From: Streptomyces sp. NRRL F-5727
Lineage (GTDB): Bacteria > Actinomycetota > Actinomycetes > Streptomycetales > Streptomycetaceae
NCBI RefSeq assembly: GCF_000719555.1
Contig: NZ_JOGX01000004.1
Coordinates: forward strand, 1 to 64,000
DNA length: 64,000 bases
Direction: 5' to 3'
Each line of letters opens with the position of its first letter. Positions within the stretch are counted from its first letter, which is position 1. Below the pieces are notes generated by a model. The model saw only the letters and a program-made list of their open reading frames with translations, was not told the DNA's origin and made no database searches. Below, one piece after another: positions 54,348 through 64,000 of this stretch. A program made the position numbers and the translations under genes.

Positions 54348-55016
54348 ATGCCCGCCGCAGTCCCTTCGCGCTACACCGTCAGTGAGGTGATGACCCACAC
54401 CGCCGTGGCGATCGGCCGCGACGCGTCCTACAAGGAGATCGTCGCCCTGATGGACCAGTGGGCCGTCAGCGCCCTGCCCGTGCTGGAGGGGGAGGGGCGG
54501 GTCGTGGGGGTGGTCTCCGAGGCGGACCTGCTGCCGAAGGAGGCGTACCGGGGCGAGGATCCCGATCCGGAGCGGTTCGCCGACGCGGCGAAGGCCGGGG
54601 CGGTGCGGGCCGGGGACCTCATGTCGGCCCCGGCGGTGACCGTGCACGCGGACGCCTCCCTCGCGGAGGCGGCGCGGATCATGGCCCGGCGCGGGGTGAA
54701 GCGGCTTCCGGTGGTGAACGACGTCGGGCTGCTGGAAGGGGTCGTCAGCCGGAGCGACCTGCTGAAGGTGTTCCTGCGCGAGGACGACGAGATCGCGCGG
54801 GAGGTCCGCCGTTCGGTGCTCGGAGGCGGGGCCCTCAGCGGGCTGGACGTGACCGTCACGGAGGGGGTGGCGACGCTTCGGGGCACCCTCTCCGACCGTT
54901 CGCTGGTGCCGCTGCTGGCGCGTGCCGCGCGCGCCGTCGAGGGGGTCGTGGACGTGCGGGTGGAGCTCGTCGGCCCGGCGGACGTCCCCGAGGCATCACA
55001 CGAAACCGGGTCATGA
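54348..55016 (+). CDS. CBS-pair protein with BON domain (Hrp1-like)
   Basis: Protein of 222 residues with two CBS motifs (VSEVMTHTAVAIG ... VVGVVSEADLL, about 9-65, and AGDLMSAPAVTVHADASL ... GVVSRSDLLKVFL, about 90-150), then a BON domain (about 155-212, VTVTEGVATLRGTLSDRSLV). CBS pairs bind adenine nucleotides and BON domains bind phospholipid or partner proteins. The CBS part resembles the DosR-regulated Hrp1 of mycobacteria. GAGGAGG precedes the ATG. A palindromic box lies 52 bases upstream. Two paralogs with the same architecture lie at 57886 and 59846. Confidence 0.88.
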   Translation: MPAAVPSRYTVSEVMTHTAVAIGRDASYKEIVALMDQWAVSALPVLEGEGRVVGVVSEADLLPKEAYRGEDPDPERFADAAKAGAVRAGDLMSAPAVTVHADASLAEAARIMARRGVKRLPVVNDVGLLEGVVSRSDLLKVFLREDDEIAREVRRSVLGGGALSGLDVTVTEGVATLRGTLSDRSLVPLLARAARAVEGVVDVRVELVGPADVPEASHETGS

Positions 55017-55068
55017 CGGACAATCCTTGTGGGGGTGGGTACGCCGCCCATCGAGCACAGGGGTCGCC

Positions 55069-57605
<2,537 letters not shown>

Positions 57606-57791
57606 TCACGGTCGGGCCCGCCGTCCCCGCGGCGGGTGCGGTGGCCGGGGTCGTCCGGGCGGGGTCACCCGGGCGGGACGGTGATCACGGGCAGTGGGCG
57701 CGGTGCGGCAGGCCGTGGACGACGGAGCCGACGCGCGTCCCGGAGTGGCCGCCGCGCAGGGGGGGGCGCGGGTCCGGTCGGACCTGCGGGT

Positions 57792-57807
57792 GGCCCGTTC
57801 GGCCCCT
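57792..57807. promoter_or_regulatory. Palindromic box upstream of the second CBS-BON gene
   Basis: GGCCCGTTCGGCCCCT has the shared core CCGTTCGG (57795-57802) and lies 78 bases before the gene at 57886. Confidence 0.6.
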
Positions 57808-57885
57808 CGCGGTCGGCTCCCGTCCGGCGCACGGTGGTGACGAAGGACCGGTCCCGCCGTCGAGGGTGCGAGGAGGAGGACCGCG

Positions 57886-58512
57886 ATGAAGCACATGAAG
57901 GTCGGTGGTCTGATGACCGACGACGTGGTCACCGCACTCGCCGGCACGCCGTTCCGCGAGGCGGCGAAGCTGCTCGCCGAGCACGACATCAGCGGGCTCC
58001 CGGTCGTGGACGACGACGACCACGTCGTCGGAGTCGTCTCCGGGAGCGACCTCCTGGCCCGGCGGGCGCCGACCGTCCGGGGCGTGATGAGCGCTCCGGC
58101 GGTGACGGTGCACGCCGAGGAGGCGGCCGCGGACGCCGCCCGCCTGATGGTCCGCCGCGGTGTGGAGCGCCTGCCCGTGGTCGACGAGGAGGAGCGGCTG
58201 GTGGGCATCGTGACCCGCCGCGACCTGCTGCGGGTCTTCCTGCGCCCGGACCCCGAGATCCGGCGCCGTATCCGCGAGGAGATCCTCGCGGACGCCATGG
58301 CGCTGCCCGAGGACGCGGTCGACGTGCACGTGCTGGACGGCGTGGTCACCCTCGTGGGCCGGCTCCGGACCCGCGGTCAGGTCGTGACGCTCCTGCGGCT
58401 CGCCGAACGGGTGGAGGGAGTCGTCACGGTCGTCGACGGGCTGTCCGCCCGCGACGACGACACCGGCCTCGCATCGTCGTCCGCCCGGACGGCGTACGCC
58501 CTTCCCGACTGA
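57886..58512 (+). CDS. CBS-pair protein with BON domain
   Basis: Protein of 208 residues: CBS 1 (VGGLMTDDVVTALAGTPFRE ... VVGVVSGSDLLARR, about 6-62), CBS 2 (RGVMSAPAVTVHAEEA ... LVGIVTRRDLLRVFL, about 65-122), BON (about 130-190, VDVHVLDGVVTLVGRLRTRG). Nucleotide binding by the CBS pair is likely. GAGGAGGA precedes the ATG. The Acg-like nitroreductase gene follows by 26 bases, forming a two-gene unit under the box at 57792. Confidence 0.88.
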   Translation: MKHMKVGGLMTDDVVTALAGTPFREAAKLLAEHDISGLPVVDDDDHVVGVVSGSDLLARRAPTVRGVMSAPAVTVHAEEAAADAARLMVRRGVERLPVVDEEERLVGIVTRRDLLRVFLRPDPEIRRRIREEILADAMALPEDAVDVHVLDGVVTLVGRLRTRGQVVTLLRLAERVEGVVTVVDGLSARDDDTGLASSSARTAYALPD

Positions 58513-58538
58513 CCGTCTCCGCACAGACAGGACGCGAC

Positions 58539-59528
58539 GTGTCCCCCACCGCTCTTCCCCTCCCGCTCGTCACGGCTCTGGTCGAGGACGCCGTCACGGC
58601 TCCGTCGATGCACAACGCCCAGCCCTGGAGGTTCGTCCTCCGTGAGGCGTCCGGCACCGTGGAGCTGCACGGCGACCCCGCTCGCGCGATGCCCCGGGAG
58701 GACCCCGATCACCGCGCTCTCCATCTCGGCTGCGGCGCCGCCCTGTTCGGTCTTCGGGTGGCCGCCGTGCACCGGGGCCTGCGCCCCGCCGTACGGCTGC
58801 TGCCGTCCCCCGCTGACCCGTGGCACTTCGCGGACGTCCGGTTCGGCGGAGCCGAGAACGCCGACGACGGGCTCGACCTCCTGCATCCCGCGCTGTCCCG
58901 TCGGCACACCAGCCGCTTCCCCTTCACCGAGGAGCGGATCCCCGGCGAACTGTTCGACGGTCTCCGCGCCGCCGCCCTCCTGGAGGACTGCCGTCTGGTC
59001 GTCCCCGGGGACTGGCATGCGGACACCGTGATGGGCCTCGTCCACGCCTCCGAGCTGTTCGAGGCGGCGGACGAGGCCGTACGGGCGGAGATCGCCGCCT
59101 GGATGCGCACCGGCGAGGCCGGGGAGGCCGCCTCCGCCGACGGCATCCCCGCGTACGCGCTCGGTCCGCGGCAGTACGACGTGACGGCCCCGGTCAGGGA
59201 GTTCGCCGGACGGGACCGGCTGTCCGGCCGTCCGTCGGAGCGCTTCGAGAAGAACCCCCAGATCGCCCTCCTCGGCACCGCGGACGACACCCCGGAGGCA
59301 TGGCTGAAGGCGGGTCAGGCGATGCAGCGGATCCTGCTCCAGGCCACCCTCGACGGACTGGCCACGTCCCTCATGTCGCAGCCCCTCGAATGGCCGGAAC
59401 TCCGTTTCGACGCGCGTGATCCCCTCTCGGCCGTCGGCTACGTCCACATGGTGTTCCGTCTGGGCTACGGACCGACGGGCCGGGCGACGCCCCGGCGGCC
59501 GGTCTCCGAGGTGCTCGACCTCGCCTGA
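58539..59528 (+). CDS. Acg-family nitroreductase-like FMN protein
   Basis: Protein of 329 residues of the Acg subgroup of nitroreductases (two fused half-folds). Visible are the N-terminal SMHNAQPWRFVL, the RRHTSRFPF block and a C-terminal GQAMQRILLQATLDGLATS ... SQPLEWPE. Mycobacterial Acg (Rv2032) lacks detectable nitroreductase activity and is thought to hold FMN; it is strongly DosR-induced. GTG 58539 was chosen for the AGGAC upstream. It is the second gene after the CBS-BON gene at 57886, probably cotranscribed. Confidence 0.85.
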   Translation: MSPTALPLPLVTALVEDAVTAPSMHNAQPWRFVLREASGTVELHGDPARAMPREDPDHRALHLGCGAALFGLRVAAVHRGLRPAVRLLPSPADPWHFADVRFGGAENADDGLDLLHPALSRRHTSRFPFTEERIPGELFDGLRAAALLEDCRLVVPGDWHADTVMGLVHASELFEAADEAVRAEIAAWMRTGEAGEAASADGIPAYALGPRQYDVTAPVREFAGRDRLSGRPSERFEKNPQIALLGTADDTPEAWLKAGQAMQRILLQATLDGLATSLMSQPLEWPELRFDARDPLSAVGYVHMVFRLGYGPTGRATPRRPVSEVLDLA

Positions 59529-59614
59529 GCCCGCGCGCGTCCGGCGATCCGGTGTGCCTCGACGGCCGGACCCGGGCACGTCCTGCCCGACCGGGGCGGA
59601 GTGTCCGCGTCCAT

Positions 59615-59652
59615 GGGCCGGCCGGCCCCCCCCGGCGGGGCCCGAGGGCCCC
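59615..59652. promoter_or_regulatory. Two GC palindromes in the gap before the third CBS-BON gene
   Basis: GGGCCGGCCGGCCC (59615-59628) is a perfect 14-bp palindrome. GGGGCCC-GA-GGGCCCC (59637-59652) is a perfect 7-2-7 palindrome with the same layout as the CCGTTCGG boxes. They are the main structure in the 317-base gap 59529-59845, about 85 bases before the alternative ATG at 59738. Confidence 0.45.
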
Positions 59653-59845
59653 TTCCGCGGCGGGCCGGCGCGGCGCGAGGGTGGGGGTGGGCCGCCACGG
59701 ACCCGGCGGGATCCCGGAGGCGCAGCCGAAGGACACCATGACCACCGGGTCCCTGCCACCGGGACGCGTGCCGGACACCTTCGACGGCATCGCGCCCCCG
59801 CCGGAGCGGAAGCCCCGGCGTACGCCCGCTGAGAAGGAGACCGAG

Positions 59846-60499
59846 ATGACCTCGCGACCGTTCACCGTCGCCGACGTGATGACGAAGAAGGTCATCGCCG
59901 TCCGGCCCGACACCTCCTTCAAGGAGATCGTCGCCGCCATGGAGCGCTGGAAGGTGACCGCGCTCCCCGTCCTGGAGGGCGAGGGGCGGGTCGTGGGGGT
60001 GGTGTCCGAGGCGGACCTGCTGCTCAAGGAGGAGTTCCACGACCAACGTCTCGGCATGCTGGAACAGCTGCGCCGCCGCGACGCCACCGCGAAGGCGGGT
60101 TCGGACCGGGCGGCCGACCTCATGAGCGCGCCCGCCGTCACGGTCGGTCCCGGCGCCCCGCTGTCGCACGCAGCCCGTCTGATGGCGACGCGCCGGGTGA
60201 AGCGGCTGCCGGTCGTCGACCGGGAGGGCGTGATCCAGGGCGTCGTCAGCCGCTCCGACCTGCTCAAGGTCTTCCTCCGCCCGGACGAGGAGCTCGCCGA
60301 CGAGATCCGCCGGGAGGTCGTCGGTCACCTGTTCCCGCTCTCGCGGGACCGGGTCGGGGTCCGCGTCGAGGCCGGTGTCGTCACCCTGACCGGCGACGTG
60401 CGCGACAGCACGCTCATCCCGGTCGCGGAGCGTCTGGCGCGAGCCGTCGAGGGCGTGGTGGACGTGCGGTGCGGGCTCACCCTCGCCACCGATGCGTGA
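59846..60499 (+). CDS. CBS-pair protein with BON domain
   Basis: Protein of 217 residues: CBS 1 (VADVMTKKVIAVRPDTSFKE ... VVGVVSEADLLLKE), CBS 2 (ADLMSAPAVTVGPGAPL ... GVVSRSDLLKVFL) and BON (VRVEAGVVTLTGDVRDSTLI). It is very close to the protein at 54348, so likely an in-cluster duplicate. ATG 59846 has AAGGAG upstream and starts where the paralog starts. An in-frame ATG at 59738, also with a fair ribosome site (AAGGAC), would add 36 Pro-rich residues and would fit the spacing to the palindromes, so the longer form cannot be excluded. Confidence 0.85.
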   Translation: MTSRPFTVADVMTKKVIAVRPDTSFKEIVAAMERWKVTALPVLEGEGRVVGVVSEADLLLKEEFHDQRLGMLEQLRRRDATAKAGSDRAADLMSAPAVTVGPGAPLSHAARLMATRRVKRLPVVDREGVIQGVVSRSDLLKVFLRPDEELADEIRREVVGHLFPLSRDRVGVRVEAGVVTLTGDVRDSTLIPVAERLARAVEGVVDVRCGLTLATDA

Positions 60500-60605
60500 C
60501 CGCAGACGCCCGAGGAGACCCGCCGGCCCGCCCGCCGCCGGCGGGGACGGGGGCCCTGGAATCAGGGGGCATCGCCCGGAAGGCGACCGGCCATGACGCA
60601 CCGCG

Positions 60606-60880
60606 GTGTCGCCAGGCGTGGCCTTCCTCACCGGCGGCCTGCGCGCCGGCTGGTGGGGCGGCGGCTGGTGGGGCGGCGGCCTGATCACCCGGCTCCCCCT
60701 GATCGCGGGCTTCGTCCTGGCCTTCACCGCTCGGTATCCGCGTGACCTGTTCGACCTGCTCGTCGGGCTGGACCGCTGGGTCCTCCGCGTCGCCGCCTGC
60801 GCGAGCCCATGACGGACGCCCACCCGCCGATCCGCCTCGACCGGGGCGGCGACGAACCGGCCCCCGGCCCGGCGGGCTGA
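60606..60880 (+). pseudogene. Remnant of a DUF4389 membrane protein, truncated and frameshifted
   Basis: The first frame (to 60812) reads GLRAGWWGGGWWGGG, a hydrophobic helix and ARYPRDLFDLLVGLDRWVLR, which match the C-terminal third of DUF4389 proteins of this type of stress cluster. It then stops, while the expected end (TDAHPPIRLDRGGDEP) lies in the next frame up to TGA 60880. One base missing in the C-run at about 60808-60810 (AGC-CC-ATG) explains it. The N-terminal two thirds of the family (about 140 residues) are absent upstream, where 60500-60605 shows nothing else. So it is a 5'-deleted relic with a further frameshift. Confidence 0.65.
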
Positions 60881-60925
60881 CGGCCGCCCCCTCTCGGCCG
60901 ACCCGGCGGGCCGCCGACGGTGGGG

Positions 60926-61510
60926 TCAGTCCTCGTCCGCCCCGGGACCGCGCTCCCGCCGGAGCCGGCCGGACCAGACGGGCTCGACCCGCTCCCACTC
61001 GCGCTCCAGGGCGGCGAGGGCGCGGCCCTCGGCACGGCGTCGGAGGAGGGCGAGCGCGGCCGCCCCGGTCGCCCCGACCGCGCCGGCCGTCGCGATACCG
61101 CCGACGACCGAGGTCAGCCAGCGGTCGGCGGCGTTGTCCAGCCTCCTGACGGGCGCTCCGGCGTCGTCGACCCAGACCGTCACGCTCCGCCCCCGGGGTG
61201 TCCGGGGCGGGACGTCGACGGTGCCCGAGCGGCTGACGTCGTCCGGGTACTCCCACACCGCGGGGGCGACGGCCCGCGGCCCCGTCCCGCTGCGCGTCTG
61301 CACAGGCGGCTCCTGGGCGGGTCCCGTGGTGGTCGCCGTCACCTGGTGGAGCTCGGCGGCGCGGGCGCGGTCCGTCCGGGCCGAGAAGGCCCACAGGTAG
61401 CCGGTGGCGACCGCGCCGCAGATCAGGGCGATGGTCAGGACGACGATCAGGGCCGCGCGCCGGCCGCGGCCGGTGCCCGGCGCGCGGGAGGGCTGTTCGT
61501 GTTCGGTCAT
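60926..61510 (-). CDS. Rv1733c-family membrane protein
   Basis: Protein of 194 residues with two membrane helices (about 20-42, AALIVVLTIALICGAVATG, and about 136-158) and a middle domain outside the membrane (about 50-130, with VDVPPRTPRGRSVTVWVDDAG). This layout and the VTVWVD block are typical of Rv1733c, a DosR-regulated mycobacterial membrane protein of unknown function. GGAGG precedes the ATG. It is the last gene of the hsp20-flavodoxin-Rv1733c unit, 45 bases after the flavodoxin gene. Confidence 0.82.
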   Translation of the reverse strand: MTEHEQPSRAPGTGRGRRAALIVVLTIALICGAVATGYLWAFSARTDRARAAELHQVTATTTGPAQEPPVQTRSGTGPRAVAPAVWEYPDDVSRSGTVDVPPRTPRGRSVTVWVDDAGAPVRRLDNAADRWLTSVVGGIATAGAVGATGAAALALLRRRAEGRALAALEREWERVEPVWSGRLRRERGPGADED

Positions 61511-61555
61511 GGCACACCTCCGGCCCCCCGCCCCCGGGCCCGGGCGCGGAACGGC

Positions 61556-62059
61556 TCAGTCCGTCGTGCCGAGTTCGGCTCCGATGTGGTGGGCCCACTC
61601 CCGGATGCGGGCCGGGTCGCGGAAGTCTCCGCCCTTGCCGTGGCGGACCATGGCCCGGGCGACGAGATCTGGGTTGTCGGCGGTGAGGGCGCCGCCGAAG
61701 GTGACGTGCTCACGGGCGTCGAGCTGCCTCATTCTGCGGGCGACGCCCCGCACCGGCGGGATCTCGTGCTGCTCGGCGGAGCTGTCGACGGGACCGCTGC
61801 TGAACAGCCAGACCGGACGGGCGCGGAGCTGCTCCGCGTGACGCCGGGCGCACGCGCGGGCCTTGCCGCTCCACCGTCCGGCGTACAGGGCCCCGCCGAG
61901 GACGACGCCGTCGTAGCCGCTGACGTCGGTGACGGTGTCCGCCGGCAGGACGTCGGCGTCGAACCCGTCGTCGCGCAGGGTCCGGCCGATCTCGTCGGCG
62001 ATGCCCGCGGTGGCGCCGTGTCTGCTGCCGTAGGCGACGAGCACCCGCTTGGTGTTCAC
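61556..62059 (-). CDS. Flavodoxin-domain protein (protoporphyrinogen-oxidase-like)
   Basis: Protein of 167 residues with an N-terminal FMN phosphate loop (VLVAYGSRHGATAGIADEIG), YDGVVLGGALYAGRW and VWLFSSGPV, close to the HemG/flavodoxin_5 group. It would carry FMN and act in electron transfer or stress redox. GTG 62059 overlaps the Hsp20 stop as GTGA, so translation is coupled; GGAGGGG lies upstream. Confidence 0.88.
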   Translation of the reverse strand: MNTKRVLVAYGSRHGATAGIADEIGRTLRDDGFDADVLPADTVTDVSGYDGVVLGGALYAGRWSGKARACARRHAEQLRARPVWLFSSGPVDSSAEQHEIPPVRGVARRMRQLDAREHVTFGGALTADNPDLVARAMVRHGKGGDFRDPARIREWAHHIGAELGTTD

Positions 62060-62511
62060 GACCGGTCCCCTCCGTCCCCCTCGTCCGCCCGCCGCACGGG
62101 GATGGTGCGCGCGGACCGGGTCTCCCGCGCCGGTGTCGGGACGCGGACGGTGAGGATGCCGTCCGCGTAGGAGGCTTCGACCGCGTCGGCGGGGATCGTG
62201 TCCGGGAAGCGTACGGTCCTGCGGAACACGCCGTACCGGAACTCGGAGTGGTCCTTGTCCTCGGTGCTCCCGCTGTGCTCGGCCCGTACGGTGATCAGGT
62301 CGTCGTCGACCGTGAGGGTGATGTCGTCCGGGTCCATGCCGGGGAGTTCGGCCCGCAGCACGGAGCAGCCGCCGCCGCTGGTGACCTCCACCGGGATGGA
62401 GTGGGCGGCCGTGGCCGGGCGCCATCCGGGAAGCCCGGGGAACTCGCGGCCGAACCAGGTGTCGAAGTCGGGGACGAGGCTGTGCCTGCGTTCCATGGGG
62501 GCTCCGGTCAT
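62056..62511 (-). CDS. Hsp20/alpha-crystallin small heat-shock protein
   Basis: Protein of 151 residues with the alpha-crystallin domain (about 40-130): VLRAELPGMDPDDITLTVDD, FRRTVRFPDTIPADAVEASY and the end motif DGILTVRVPTP. It holds unfolded proteins until refolding, and in mycobacteria the homolog HspX is a main DosR target. ATG 62511 has GAGGAG upstream. It starts the operon hsp20-flavodoxin-Rv1733c; two palindromic boxes lie 130-175 bases upstream. Confidence 0.93.
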   Translation of the reverse strand: MTGAPMERRHSLVPDFDTWFGREFPGLPGWRPATAAHSIPVEVTSGGGCSVLRAELPGMDPDDITLTVDDDLITVRAEHSGSTEDKDHSEFRYGVFRRTVRFPDTIPADAVEASYADGILTVRVPTPARETRSARTIPVRRADEGDGGDRS

Positions 62512-62640
62512 CGTTCCGCTCCTCGTGTACGCGTCGGGGCCGTCGCCCCGGCGGGATGTCCGGGTGCGGGGCCCGGTCCGGCTCCGCACCTCCACCTTTC
62601 CGCGCGGGCGGGGCCCGGGGCAGTGTCCAAGGGGGCTGTC

Positions 62641-62684
62641 GGGAGGGCCGAACGGTCCTGCCCCCGAGGGGACCGACCGGCCCC
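62641..62684. promoter_or_regulatory. Two palindromic boxes upstream of the Hsp20 operon
   Basis: The complement of 62641-62658 reads GGACCGTTCGGCCCTCCC, identical over 18 bases to the box before the CBS gene at 54348. A second, looser copy GGGGACCGACCGGCCCC lies at 62668-62684. Together they occupy the centre of the 286-base gap 62512-62797, which has no other feature I can see. Confidence 0.65.
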
Positions 62685-62797
62685 GTGTTCCGGTCGGGTG
62701 CCGGTCGGGACGGCAGGGTGCGGCCCGACGGGGCGCGCGGGTCGTGCGGGGCCGGTGCGGCGGGTCGTGGCACCGGCCCTGACGCGCCCCATGGTCC

Positions 62798-63736
62798 TCA
62801 CTCCTTCGCGGGCCCGCGCGAGCCCGGGGCGACCGGGGCACCGGCCTCGGTCGCGAAGCCGGCCGGCACGATCTCCACGGGGCAGGGGGCGTGGTGGATG
62901 AGGGTGTGCGCGACGCGGCCGAGGGACGGCCCGACGCCGAGCGGCCGGTGGCTCCGGCCCATCACGAGCAGGTCGGTGTGGGCGGCCGCCTCGACGAGCT
63001 TCCCGGGGGTCGTCGTGCCGGTCTCCACGTGCGGGACGACGTCCAGGCCGGGGTACCAGGCGCGCACCCGGTCGGCGAGGAGCCCCGTCTCCTCCACGCG
63101 TCGGCGGGCGGCGCCGTCGAGGTCGTCGAGCATGGTCGCCACGCTGCCGACGTGGGTGAGGATGTTCCACACGCTCACGAGGCGCAGCGACGCCTTCCGG
63201 GCGGAGGCTTCGGCGGCGGCCAGCAGCAGCCACCCCAGGTCCGCGGAGTCGCGGACCGCGGCGGTCACGGTCCCGGCCTCGGGCCGGTCGGCCTCGCCGC
63301 GCACGACGATCACGGGCACCTCCGCGCGGGCGGCGACGCCCAGCCCCACGGAGCCGAGCAGGAGGCTGGAGAAGCCGCCGAGGCCCCGGCTGCCGACGAC
63401 GATCGTCTTGTCGTCCCCGGCCGCCTCCCGGAGCCCGGTGACCGGCTCCTGCCGCCCGAGGGTGCGGGTGACGACGAGGTCGGGGAAGCGTGCCGTGACG
63501 GCGGCGGCGGTCTCGGCCAGCAGCTCGCGGCCCGCTTCCCGGATCGCCTGCATCCGCTCCGCGTCGCTCCAGTAGGCCCGTCGGTCGGTGTCGGCGGCGT
63601 GGACGAGGTGCAGGGGGCGTGACCGGAGACTGGCCTCCGCGGCGGCCCAGAACACCGCCGTCCTCGCCGAGGGCGATCCGTCGACCCCGACGACGGGATC
63701 GGTCAGCTCGGGGCGGACGAGGGTCTCGCTGTCCAT
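62798..63736 (-). CDS. Universal stress protein with two Usp domains
   Basis: Protein of 312 residues with tandem Usp domains (about 12-150 and 155-300). ATP-binding loops are seen as VVGSRGLGGFSSLLLGSV in the first and VMGRSHRPLGVGPSLGRVAH in the second (the second variant). Such tandem Usp proteins bind ATP and slow growth in mycobacterial dormancy. GAGGAGGAA precedes ATG 63736. It is divergent from another Usp gene, with a 16-bp palindrome midway. Confidence 0.92.
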   Translation of the reverse strand: MDSETLVRPELTDPVVGVDGSPSARTAVFWAAAEASLRSRPLHLVHAADTDRRAYWSDAERMQAIREAGRELLAETAAAVTARFPDLVVTRTLGRQEPVTGLREAAGDDKTIVVGSRGLGGFSSLLLGSVGLGVAARAEVPVIVVRGEADRPEAGTVTAAVRDSADLGWLLLAAAEASARKASLRLVSVWNILTHVGSVATMLDDLDGAARRRVEETGLLADRVRAWYPGLDVVPHVETGTTTPGKLVEAAAHTDLLVMGRSHRPLGVGPSLGRVAHTLIHHAPCPVEIVPAGFATEAGAPVAPGSRGPAKE

Positions 63737-63827
63737 GGTTCCTCCTCGGGGGTGTACGCCCCGGGGCTCGTGAGGCGCCCGGAAGGACGACACTCCTCAC
63801 GCTGGCACCGCCGCGGGCCGCCCGCGA

Positions 63828-63843
63828 GGGGCCGTTCGGCCCC
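63828..63843. promoter_or_regulatory. 16-bp palindrome between two divergent Usp genes
   Basis: GGGGCCG-TT-CGGCCCC is symmetric over 7-2-7 bases. It lies 91 bases before the leftward Usp start and 85 bases before the rightward one, so one bound regulator could serve both. Confidence 0.7.
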
Positions 63844-63928
63844 CTGCGGAGACCTGCCCGGCCCTCTCGGCGCGGGGGCGTCCGGGACGAGTCTGGAGCC
63901 CTGGACGGACACGGCCGAGGAGGCAGTG

Positions 63929-64000
63929 ATGACGGCGCAGGTCACGGTAGGTCTGGACGGCTCGGAGGAGAGTCTCACCGCGGCACGCTGGGCGGCGGAG
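63929..64000 (+). CDS. Start of a second universal stress protein, cut by the window edge
   Basis: The first 24 codons are present, with VTVGLDGSEESLTAARWAAE, the standard start of a Usp domain. GAGGAGG lies 9 bases before ATG 63929; a GTG at 63926 is an alternative start. The remainder is outside the window. Confidence 0.85.
   Translation, partial: MTAQVTVGLDGSEESLTAARWAAE

Overview
The window is high-GC DNA with strong third-position G/C bias, lipobox-type lipoproteins, GTG starts, ATGA start/stop overlaps and a complete ceb-type cellobiose uptake locus. All of this points to a Streptomyces chromosome. No rRNA, tRNA, CRISPR array, insertion sequence or integrase was seen.

Left part (1-16 kb), plant-polymer use. 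A YtfQ-like sugar-binding lipoprotein sits behind two LacI-type operators. Next come a zinc alcohol dehydrogenase with a tiny coupled leader ORF, then bglC-cebG-cebF-cebE-cebR (minus strand), two GH6 cellulases (the first frameshifted), a GH9-CBM2 cellulase and a secreted ricin-type lectin. CebR-type boxes (TGGGAGCGCTCCCA and variants) lie in front of cebE, cebR, the first GH6 gene and the GH9 gene. They recur unexpectedly at 33.57 kb. cebR, the GH9 gene and the lectin gene each carry one TTA codon, which suggests bldA (developmental) control.

Middle part (16-45 kb), metabolic and light-response genes. A four-gene redox operon (SRPBCC, FAD oxidoreductase, CYP152-type P450, SDR) has an OleT-like residue set in the P450. 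It is followed by a LysE exporter with its LysR regulator, and xdhABC for purine oxidation with a 25-residue peptide gene upstream. A light-response module (B12-type MerR regulator, ECF sigma factor, photolyase, NAD-binding protein) has no carotenoid genes beside it. Then come a secreted lysyl-oxidase-like copper protein, a GMC oxidase/patatin/phosphoesterase operon, a TetR regulator, and a trio of membrane helical protein, cytoplasmic-looking subtilase and propeptide-like small protein.

Right part (45.9-64 kb), competition and dormancy. A 2478-residue secreted RHS protein ends in a Hint domain and a GIY-YIG nuclease, followed by a leucine-rich-repeat protein that is the likely immunity factor. 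A strong intrinsic terminator stands between the two. After that comes a cluster of homologs of the mycobacterial DosR dormancy regulon: three CBS-BON proteins, a DevR-type response regulator, a DevS-type GAF kinase, an Acg-type nitroreductase, an Rv1733c-type membrane protein, a flavodoxin, an Hsp20 and two Usp proteins. Several promoters here share a palindrome centred on CCGTTCGG, probably the binding site of the local response regulator. Three genes in the window (GH6, a SnoaL-like protein, a DUF4389 remnant) have apparent one-base deletions in C/G-rich runs, so either real decay or assembly error is possible.
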